Of a stretch of 64,000 nucleotides of DNA, positions 45,344-52,074 are shown piece after piece. The notes beneath the pieces were generated by a model, which was given only the letters and a program-made list of their open reading frames with translations, searched no databases and was not told the DNA's origin. The stretch is from Ignavibacteria bacterium (GTDB lineage: Bacteria > Bacteroidota > Ignavibacteria > Tepidaquicellales > Tepidaquicellaceae): the NCBI GenBank assembly GCA_016719565.1, contig JADJYU010000001.1:806001-870000 (forward strand), given 5' to 3'. Positions within the stretch are counted from its first letter, which is position 1, and each line of letters opens with the position of its first letter. The translations under genes and the position numbers were made by a program.

Positions 45344-46870
45344 ATGATATCAGAAATCTATACAGCCACAACTTACGGCGTCGACGCCTATATAGTAAGA
45401 GTAGAATCACACATTGAGAAAGGTCTGTTTAATTTTACAATAGTCGGTCTTCCCGACAATGCCGTTAAGGAATCCCGCGAAAGAGTTTCAGCCGCCATTA
45501 AAAATTCAATGTTTCATTTTCCGGTAAGAAGGTATACAGTTAATCTTGCTCAGGCAGACGTCAGAAAGGAGGGTTCGGGATGTGATCTTCCGATCGCTGT
45601 CGGTCTGATCTGCGAAACATCTCAGGTGTCTCCTTCAAAAGTCAGGGATTATGTATTTATTGGTGAACTCTCTCTCGACGGAAAGCTCCGTCCTGTAACA
45701 GGAGTTTTGCCGATCGCACTTGAAGTAAAGAAAAATAATTTTAAAGGAATAATACTTCCTATAGAAAATGCAAAAGAAGCAGCAATTGTGGAAGGCATTG
45801 ACGTACAGCCGTTTGAAACCCTTACTGAAGTTGCGGATTTTTTAAATGACGAGATCACTCCCAAACCTTTTACAATAAACGTAAAAGAATTATTCGAACT
45901 TGAAAAAAATTATCTGCTGGATTTTTCTGATGTGAAAGGACAGGCGGAAGTCAAACGCGCAATGGAAGTTGCAGCTGCAGGTGCGCACAATATCATTCTC
46001 ATTGGACTGCCGGGTTCAGGTAAGACAATGGTTGCGAAAAGACTTCCTACAATTCTTCCGCCGCTTTCGCTGGAAGAAGCGCTGGAGACAACTAAGATCC
46101 ATTCCATAGCAGGACTTCTTACTTCAAATACTGCAATAATTTCCACTAGACCTTTCCGCTCACCTCATCATACGGCAAGCGATGTTTCACTTGTCGGCGG
46201 CGGACCTAATGCCAAGCCCGGAGAAATTTCATTTGCGCATAACGGTGTACTTTTTCTTGATGAACTGACGGAATTCAAAAAGAATGTGCTTGAAGTAATG
46301 AGACAGCCGCTCGAAGACAGAGTCGTAACGATCTCACGATCCAAAATGACAGTTCAGTATCCGTGCAATTTCATGCTCGTCGCCGCCATGAATCCTACTC
46401 CCGCCGGCTCCGCAAAGGAAACGGAAATGTATAATGACTACGATATTCAGAAATTTTTATCAAAAATATCCGGACCAATACTCGACAGGATAGATCTGCA
46501 TGTGCATGTCAATCCTGTTAAGTATCAGGAATTGTCAAGCAAAACCGAATTGGAAAATTCATCCTCAGTGAGACACCGTGTGATAAAGGCGAGAGAACTT
46601 CAGCTGGAAAGATTTAAAGATAAGATGGGCATTTATTCAAATTCAGGTATGTCTTCAAAAGAAATAAAGGAGTTTTGTAAAATAGATACAGAGTGTGAAA
46701 ATCTTATGAAGATGGCAATTACAAAACTCGGCTTGTCGGCAAGAGCTTACGACCGTATTTTAAAAGTGAGCAGGACAATCGCCGATCTCGACGGATCTGA
46801 AAACATTTCTCCCGCGCATATAAGCGAAGCGATTCAGTATAGGAGCTTAGACAGGTCGGGCTGGGTTTGA
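45344..46870 (+). CDS. YifB/ComM-family Mg-chelatase-like AAA+ ATPase
   Basis: A 508-residue protein of the YifB/ComM family. It has an N-terminal ChlI-type domain (YTATTYGVDAYIVRVESHI, IVGLPDNAVKESRERV), then AAA+ Walker A GLPGSGKT (~222-229), Walker B VLFLDELTEF, and the family motif PFRSPHHTASDVSLVGGG. A C-terminal Mg_chelatase_C domain (ARAYDRILKVSRTIADL) closes it. ComM is a hexameric branch-migration helicase that aids integration of incoming DNA during natural transformation, so this gene hints at transformation ability. The length is typical. It ends six bases before the end of the convergent LOG-family gene. Confidence 0.93.
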   Translation: MISEIYTATTYGVDAYIVRVESHIEKGLFNFTIVGLPDNAVKESRERVSAAIKNSMFHFPVRRYTVNLAQADVRKEGSGCDLPIAVGLICETSQVSPSKVRDYVFIGELSLDGKLRPVTGVLPIALEVKKNNFKGIILPIENAKEAAIVEGIDVQPFETLTEVADFLNDEITPKPFTINVKELFELEKNYLLDFSDVKGQAEVKRAMEVAAAGAHNIILIGLPGSGKTMVAKRLPTILPPLSLEEALETTKIHSIAGLLTSNTAIISTRPFRSPHHTASDVSLVGGGPNAKPGEISFAHNGVLFLDELTEFKKNVLEVMRQPLEDRVVTISRSKMTVQYPCNFMLVAAMNPTPAGSAKETEMYNDYDIQKFLSKISGPILDRIDLHVHVNPVKYQELSSKTELENSSSVRHRVIKARELQLERFKDKMGIYSNSGMSSKEIKEFCKIDTECENLMKMAITKLGLSARAYDRILKVSRTIADLDGSENISPAHISEAIQYRSLDRSGWV

Positions 46871-46876
46871 AGATAT

Positions 46877-47650
46877 TTAATCCGGAAAACGACCTTTTGT
46901 TTTTTCACTCAAAACTTTAAGCGGTTTGAATTTCTTTTTGACAAGTTTGTATTTTTCTACGGCGCTTTTTTGAATATGTGCAATTGCATCTTCCACCGAA
47001 TCCGTCAGTATAAAAAGCTTAAGATCTTCGGGACTGATAGTTTTATTTTTGACAAAGTCTTCGAGAAGCTCGGTTAGATTTTTCCAGTAATCCTTACCCA
47101 TTATGACAACCGGAAAACCGGATATTTTTTTTGTTTGAATAAGAGTAAGAGTTTCAAAGAGTTCATCCATAGTCCCTGCTCCGCCGGGCAAAACGACAAA
47201 TGCATATGAATACTTAAGTAGCAGAACTTTTCTGACAAAGAAATATTTGAAAGTAATCCATTTGTCCATGTAAGGATTATGACTCTGTTCAAATTCCAGT
47301 TCGATGTTACAACCCACAGATCTTCCTCCGGCTTCTTTTGCGCCGCGGTTGGCAGCTTCCATAATTCCTGGTCCGCCGCCCGTCATAACAGTAAATCCTA
47401 TTTCAGTTAGACGCTTTCCTACTTCACGCGCTGTCTTATAATAGATGTGATCTTCGTCGAATCTTGCCGAACCAAATACAGTAACGCACGGTCCGACGAA
47501 ATGAAAAGCTCTGAATCCTTTTATGAACTCAAACAAAACTTCAATAGTGAAAATGAATTCTTTTTTCCTGGATCTGGGACCTTCGAGAAAATACTTTTCT
47601 TCCTGAGATATTTTTTTTTCGGCGGCCTGTTTATCACTGTTATTAGTAAT
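46877..47650 (-). CDS. LOG-family (TIGR00730) Rossmann-fold protein, probable ATT start
   Basis: A lysine-decarboxylase-like/cytokinin-riboside phosphoribohydrolase (LOG) family protein. It carries the nucleotide-binding motifs GPCVTVFGSARF, MTGGGPGIMEAANRGAKEAG and the catalytic PGGAGTMDELFE. The first ATG/GTG/TTG in frame is a TTG at 47536, inside the natural-looking sequence IEVLFEFIKGFRAFHFVG. The frame is open upstream to 47663, with TNNSDKQAAEKK ... FLEGPRSRKKEF. At its head is AGGAGA (47662-47657), then six bases, then ATT (47650-47648). With no ATG, GTG or TTG in the extension, translation from ATT is the best reading and gives 257 residues. LOG proteins release adenine from nucleoside monophosphates; the bacterial role is uncertain. 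Confidence 0.82.
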   Translation of the reverse strand: MTNNSDKQAAEKKISQEEKYFLEGPRSRKKEFIFTIEVLFEFIKGFRAFHFVGPCVTVFGSARFDEDHIYYKTAREVGKRLTEIGFTVMTGGGPGIMEAANRGAKEAGGRSVGCNIELEFEQSHNPYMDKWITFKYFFVRKVLLLKYSYAFVVLPGGAGTMDELFETLTLIQTKKISGFPVVIMGKDYWKNLTELLEDFVKNKTISPEDLKLFILTDSVEDAIAHIQKSAVEKYKLVKKKFKPLKVLSEKTKGRFPD

Positions 47651-47656
47651 TCTAAA

Positions 47657-47662
47657 TCTCCT
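47657..47662 (-). promoter_or_regulatory. Shine-Dalgarno AGGAGA that fixes an ATT start
   Basis: On the minus strand AGGAGA (47662 to 47657) is followed by TTTAGA and then ATT (47650-47648). The six-base spacer is within the normal range, and no ATG, GTG or TTG lies within reach. It marks the start of the LOG-family gene. Confidence 0.6.
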
Positions 47663-47836
47663 CTAAATTTAATTAATTAAAATACTTATTAATATTAACG
47701 GAATAAGTATAAAATTTAATATGATTGAAGTTTTAAGATATAGGTTTGTAAAACGGAACTATATTCCGCTTTAATGCGGGAAAATTTTATCATCAAAACA
47801 AAATCGAAACTCAGGTAAATACAGAATCAATTATTT

Positions 47837-48982
47837 TTAAAAATAAAAATGAAAGTTCCACTGCCACTCATTATTTTTTTTATCCGGTTCTTCGAGAGGA
47901 AATCTTACCATAAGCTCTGTCTCTAATCCATAAAACGGAAATATTCCAAATCCAGCGCTTATTCTCTTTACATCATCATTTTCTATGTCACGGTTTTTGT
48001 CATAGTATTCGTATTGGCCTCTCAGCTCTACACCTCTGATAATTATTACATTAAGTTCACCGAACCAGTAAAGCGTCCGCCTTAACGGTATGTCAGATTT
48101 GTTCTCTTCAAAATCAACCTCCCCGAGCAATGCAACCCTTTCCATTATTCCTATCTTTGCAAATCCTCCGAAAGCCTGTTTTAGCGCGGTTATTGTCTGT
48201 GTAAAACCTGTATCAATTGTATTAAAAGGATTATTTAAAAATGATCCGCCGAAATTTATATTGAAGTCTCTGTCACTGAAATCAAATGTAAAGTCCGTAG
48301 AAGCTACAAACATTTTGTGCGGATCACGGCCGAGAAAATCAAGGTTCATGGGATTATACAGTCCCACACTCGCTCTGAACCAATCCGGCGATACTCCTAT
48401 TTCAAATCCGGTATTAGCATAATAAGGGGCATTCAATAATACTTGCCTTTGATACGCTCTGTGTTCGACGATCCTGATCCCGTAATCAGGCGAAAATCTG
48501 CCGATCTTTAAATATGAATTGGCGGGCAGATTGGATATCATACCGTAAACTTCATACTTGGTCTCAATTCCAGGAATATTGATTCCGGAAGTTGCAAAAA
48601 TATTCAGGATTTTATTTATTTCCGCATTGATATAAATGTCACCCTGCATTGCAAGAAATGAATTGTAATTTGCAGTTCCTTCGACTTCATTGTCCACCTG
48701 CGCTACTCTTACGTCACCGCCGAGTGTGATGCCTTTTGATATTTTCGGAGAGAATTTTGTTTTACCGGCGATCTTCTCAAACATATCCATCTTAAGATTT
48801 TTCTTCGCGAAATAATCTCCGCCTTTGTTTCTCATTAATCCGCCGCTGGGATTAACATGGCAGTCCATACACTTGTCTCCCGTGTAAGCGGAAAATCTTG
48901 GATATGTATAAGATCTCTCAGGTGTGAAAAAATTTACGGATAAAATTGTGACGGATAAAATAAGTAATAATTTAATTTTCAT
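47837..48982 (-). CDS. Monoheme cytochrome-porin fusion (Cyc2-like architecture)
   Basis: A 381-residue exported protein. A signal peptide (~1-24, up to RSYT) is followed by a single c-type heme motif CMDCH at residues 38-42 (YPRFSAYTGDKCMDCHVNPSGGLMRNKGG). About 300 residues of alternating hydrophobic and polar strands follow (AEINKILNIFATSG, SYLKIGRFSPDYGIRIV, NFGGSFLNNPF, VELRGQYEYYD), and the chain ends in FHFYF, an outer-membrane barrel C-terminus. One heme joined to an N-terminal plug of a barrel is the layout of Cyc2-type iron oxidases, though sequence relationship to them is not established here. The protein may carry electrons across the outer membrane. A small lipoprotein gene lies upstream on the same strand. 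Confidence 0.72.
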   Translation of the reverse strand: MKIKLLLILSVTILSVNFFTPERSYTYPRFSAYTGDKCMDCHVNPSGGLMRNKGGDYFAKKNLKMDMFEKIAGKTKFSPKISKGITLGGDVRVAQVDNEVEGTANYNSFLAMQGDIYINAEINKILNIFATSGINIPGIETKYEVYGMISNLPANSYLKIGRFSPDYGIRIVEHRAYQRQVLLNAPYYANTGFEIGVSPDWFRASVGLYNPMNLDFLGRDPHKMFVASTDFTFDFSDRDFNINFGGSFLNNPFNTIDTGFTQTITALKQAFGGFAKIGIMERVALLGEVDFEENKSDIPLRRTLYWFGELNVIIIRGVELRGQYEYYDKNRDIENDDVKRISAGFGIFPFYGLETELMVRFPLEEPDKKNNEWQWNFHFYF

Positions 48983-49135
48983 TTTTAGTTTTTAATAATT
49001 GAATTAATATATCAAAACTATTGAATTTATATTTTACTTACAAAGTTAAATTCCTCTAATTGTAGTAATCTAATTTTAGAAATCAGATTATAGAAAACAA
49101 ATTTTAAACAGACGTCAATCCGGTTTATTATTTCA

Positions 49136-49570
49136 TCAGTATTTCGTGATTTTAATTTTCCCTGAGGTTGAATTTCCTCTGAAGACGGAATATCTCCATT
49201 CTCCTGCGACTGAATTTGACAGCAAATCCATATTCCAGAATACATTACTGTCAGCAATCCTCGGATTTGTGTTTATGAAAACTTTTTTTTCAGTGCTGTT
49301 AATATTTCCGGAGAATTCGTTACTCATTGAAGAATATCCAGGAAAATCAGGTACATAATTTTTTGTCACAAGCAATGTTCCCGTAATCTCTCCGTTTACA
49401 TAAGTTTTAACGGTGATAATTCCTTCAATCAGCGCTTTGCCCGTGCTGTCAGACATTTTATATCTGTATTTGCCTTTACCGAATTTGAAATTTTCTGTGT
49501 CCTCGCTGGAAGAACATCCTAAGACAATGAGCATTACTATTGTCAGTACTACATTTAAAATTTTTATCAT
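49136..49570 (-). CDS. Small lipoprotein of unknown function
   Basis: A 144-residue predicted lipoprotein. The signal peptide ends in IVLGC, followed by SSSEDTENF. The mature domain is beta-rich (KGKYRYKMSDSTGKALIEGIITVKTYVNGEITGTL ... GEWRYSVFRGNSTSGKIKITKY), resembling a small beta-barrel or lipocalin-like sheet, but no family is recognised. It lies 153 bases upstream of the cytochrome-porin gene on the same strand and might be expressed with it. No functional claim can be made beyond envelope location. Confidence 0.65.
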   Translation of the reverse strand: MIKILNVVLTIVMLIVLGCSSSEDTENFKFGKGKYRYKMSDSTGKALIEGIITVKTYVNGEITGTLLVTKNYVPDFPGYSSMSNEFSGNINSTEKKVFINTNPRIADSNVFWNMDLLSNSVAGEWRYSVFRGNSTSGKIKITKY

Positions 49571-49625
49571 ATTAAAATTAATTTTTAATTATGAAATACT
49601 TTTGATTATTTTTTAAAAGTCGTAT

Positions 49626-49650
49626 AAAAAAGCCCGATATAACCGGGCTT
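49626..49650 (-). terminator. Intrinsic terminator after the metalloprotease gene
   Basis: Arms AAGCCCG (49630-49636) and CGGGCTT (49644-49650) with a seven-base loop. Read on the minus strand, the hairpin is followed by TTTTT from the A-run at 49626-49630. It lies 50 bases after the protease stop codon. Confidence 0.8.
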
Positions 49651-49699
49651 AATAAACAATATATATGAACTATAAATTTTATTATAAACGACCCCTAAA

Positions 49700-51094
49700 T
49701 TATTTTACAAGAACCATACGTTTAACTTCTCTGAAATTTCCTGTGTTAAGCTCATAGAAATAAATCCCGCTGGAAATGTTATACTCCGTTGATCTGAATA
49801 CCACATCATAAAATCCGGGTGCATGGTATTTTCCGGAAAGTAGTACTGCAATTGTCTTTCCGCTTAGGTCATATATTTTAAAAGTTACGTTTGCTTCCTC
49901 CGGCAAAGCAAATCTGATCTTTGTTTCCGGATTAAACGGGTTCGGTGAATTCTGATACAGGTCAAATGTTGAAGGCTGTTCAGAAGAATTCAGCTCCTGA
50001 GTCAAACAGCTGGCCTGCGCATATCTGAGACGGATAGTATCACCCGGTAAAGGTCCGAATCCGGACGCAAGATTAATTCCTCCGCCCTGGTTTGCCTGCC
50101 AGAGATGACAGTAACTCATTATAGTACCTACTCTCGGTCTCAGCTGCGTAAAGCAATTTCCCTCCGCATTATAACACGAATCAATCGCTCTGTTTAATCC
50201 TCCGCCCACCGGCCAAACACAGGAATGCGTATGTCTTGATCCTATGCTGTGTCCCATTTCATGTGTGATTACCTGAACAGTCCATGAAAATGTCGGATAC
50301 CCCTGATAATTATTTTCCATATTACTGAATGCGAATCTGCCCGCAGAATCCTGTGCGCTGTAATTGCTGCACATTACTCTGATCCAGGCAATTCCGCCCA
50401 GACCCGCATTTCTTGTCGAAAGTAAATGAGCGATGTTTCCCTGAAAATTATCGCGTGTATTTCCGCCAAATCTTAGTAATACTAAATATGAATCGTTAAG
50501 TCCGCTGTATGGATCATTTGCCGTCCATACTCCGACTGAGGAAACAACAAAAGGTATTTGTTCATTCTGATATATCGTCTTTACGTTGTTAAACATTGCA
50601 GTAATAAAATTTCCTACATTCTGCGTATTGCTGCCGTTGTCCTGATACATTTTAAAATCTGCCTCGAAATATACTTTAATCGGAAGACGGTTCGGATCGT
50701 CGGTCTGAGTATTTTCGTTAGACACTTCATTTGGAATATAAGGTCTGATGAATTTCTCTTCATAATCCTCAACACCGCATTTATAATTATTGCTTATATT
50801 TAAATCAGCGTCATTATAGAATATATAATTATCTGAATTTGAATTATCGTTGTTTGTGATGCTGCCAAGGACATAATTTCCGTTTTCATCTGAAATGATT
50901 GCAACGACCATATTGTCAAATACGCTCAGCGATGCCAATGATTTTTCATTTCCTTTAATTATGCCGTTATAATGAAGTCCGTGTTTATAATTAACATACT
51001 TGTCACCGTTTCCGGATTTTTCAAATATTGTAAAATCATCAGAAACCGGTTGAGAACGTGTAAGCTCAAGTACGGCAAAATCTCTTTCATTCAC
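49700..51094 (-). CDS. Secreted zinc metalloprotease (M12-like) with T9SS sorting domain, main part
   Basis: Catalytic part of an exported metzincin-type protease. The zinc site is HEMGHSIGSRH (HExxHxxGxxH), and the Met-turn is in GTIMSYC. An N-terminal propeptide-like region (ERDFAVLELTRSQP ... GIIKGNEKSLASLSVF) precedes the catalytic domain (~140-370). A T9SS type-A domain (YQNSPNPFNPETKIRF ... GIYFYELNTG) closes the protein, predicting surface display or release. The GTG at 51094 is not the real start: this frame is open to 51271 with propeptide-like residues (SFVKKATILKLNTGQLRNFIG). The signal peptide is encoded in another frame just upstream (51426). Confidence 0.88.
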   Translation of the reverse strand: MNERDFAVLELTRSQPVSDDFTIFEKSGNGDKYVNYKHGLHYNGIIKGNEKSLASLSVFDNMVVAIISDENGNYVLGSITNNDNSNSDNYIFYNDADLNISNNYKCGVEDYEEKFIRPYIPNEVSNENTQTDDPNRLPIKVYFEADFKMYQDNGSNTQNVGNFITAMFNNVKTIYQNEQIPFVVSSVGVWTANDPYSGLNDSYLVLLRFGGNTRDNFQGNIAHLLSTRNAGLGGIAWIRVMCSNYSAQDSAGRFAFSNMENNYQGYPTFSWTVQVITHEMGHSIGSRHTHSCVWPVGGGLNRAIDSCYNAEGNCFTQLRPRVGTIMSYCHLWQANQGGGINLASGFGPLPGDTIRLRYAQASCLTQELNSSEQPSTFDLYQNSPNPFNPETKIRFALPEEANVTFKIYDLSGKTIAVLLSGKYHAPGFYDVVFRSTEYNISSGIYFYELNTGNFREVKRMVLVK

Positions 51095-51237
51095 AGGGAT
51101 CTTAAATTCTATATTCTCTTTTTGTGCACCAATAAAATTTCTTAGCTGACCTGTGTTTAATTTCAGTATAGTTGCTTTTTTTACAAAAGATGATGAGTTA
51201 TCATTCTCACCGGTGTTTTCCGAAAAATCAAAAAGTT

Positions 51238-51426
51238 TTATGTTGCTGAAATCTTCTGTCTGCCTCTTTTAACGAATAACTTCATTAACTTTTTAATATT
51301 GCTACTAATATTGCTACTAATTGAATTATTCTGATTTTCTACGACTACTTTATTTTCAGAATATTCAGTACCAGTTAATAATGAGATCAGAAGAATTGCC
51401 AGAGGTAATAGAATTATCTTTTTCAT
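51238..51426 (-). CDS. Frameshifted N-terminal piece of the metalloprotease (signal peptide)
   Basis: An ATG at 51426 opens MKKIILLPLAILLISLLTG, a clear signal peptide, then a linker containing SSNISSNI and ending LMKLFVKRGRQKISAT. A -1 change at the AAAA of GTT AAA AGA (minus strand, 51273-51265) gives VKKRQTEDFSNIKLFDF and leads straight into the protease frame. The piece starts two bases after the upstream lipocalin-like gene. A 12-base tandem duplication (ATTGCTACTAAT at 51298-51309 and 51310-51321 on the + strand) encodes the SSNI repeats and lies about 25 bases from the break. Confidence 0.75.
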   Translation of the reverse strand: MKKIILLPLAILLISLLTGTEYSENKVVVENQNNSISSNISSNIKKLMKLFVKRGRQKISAT

Positions 51427-51428
51427 AT

Positions 51429-51896
51429 TTATCTCCCTTCGTCAGATGAATTAATAAAATCGTTTTGAGGCGCGTTGATTATTGGTTCAGGTGCTGTAAT
51501 GACTCTTTGATATTTCAGATTTCTGTTTACATTTGCTCCCGTCAGCAGAAGTTCCTGGTTACTGTTGGCAAATTCTACATTATATGAAATTGAAGTTTCA
51601 GTATAGGTCAGTACATTGTTCACAACCTGAAAATTTCTTGAAATGGAATTTGAATTGGGGCAGGTAAGCTGCGCCTGTCCGCTGGTCTGAAATACAACTG
51701 TTTCATCAGGACATATATCCTGCGCTGCTCCGGTTTGTTCAGTCAGTTTCCAGTTGCCGACTATATCACCGGGGACATCCGGAGCAATCGAATTTAATGC
51801 ATCTTCACATTCAGTACCGGTGATTGTAAGGAAAAAAATAATAGATACACTAATAAAGGTTAAAAAACCTTTGTAAAGTGATTTGTGTTTATTCAT
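51429..51896 (-). CDS. Secreted lipocalin-like protein coupled to the metalloprotease
   Basis: A 155-residue exported protein with a signal peptide (FLTFISVSIIFFLTITG), then a domain starting with the lipocalin-like pattern GDIVGNWKLTEQTG. Beta-strands (TVVFQTSGQAQLTC, NVLTYTETSISYNVEF, ELLLTGANVNRNLKYQR) and two to three cysteines follow. The family resembles Lipocalin_5/DUF5004-type domains common in Bacteroidota secretomes. The TGTEC near the end of the signal peptide is not a classical lipobox. It ends two bases before the protease ATG, so the two are translationally coupled. A protective or inhibitory role toward the protease is possible but unproven. Confidence 0.7.
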   Translation of the reverse strand: MNKHKSLYKGFLTFISVSIIFFLTITGTECEDALNSIAPDVPGDIVGNWKLTEQTGAAQDICPDETVVFQTSGQAQLTCPNSNSISRNFQVVNNVLTYTETSISYNVEFANSNQELLLTGANVNRNLKYQRVITAPEPIINAPQNDFINSSDEGR

Positions 51897-52074
51897 AGTT
51901 GATTTTTTAGTAATTTATAAATATTTAAAATCAATTTCAACAATCATTTAAAAGCACTAAGTTAGTATTATTAAAAACTTTAAAGTATATTAAATTGAAA
52001 GTAGATTATTTAAAATAAAGATACTATCTTAACTATCTTTAAAAAACAATATTTCAAAAATCAAACCAAAGGAA

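Noticed and set aside
51238..51426. An independent small secreted peptide of 62 residues
   Set aside because: It supplies exactly the missing signal peptide of the protease, and a one-base change joins the two; its own C-terminal residues look like out-of-frame sequence.
52016..52041. AAAGATA...TATCTTT repeat upstream of the beta-helix protein as an operator
   Set aside because: Seven-base arms in very AT-rich DNA are expected by chance, and the nearby TATCTTTA lacks a correctly spaced -33 element.
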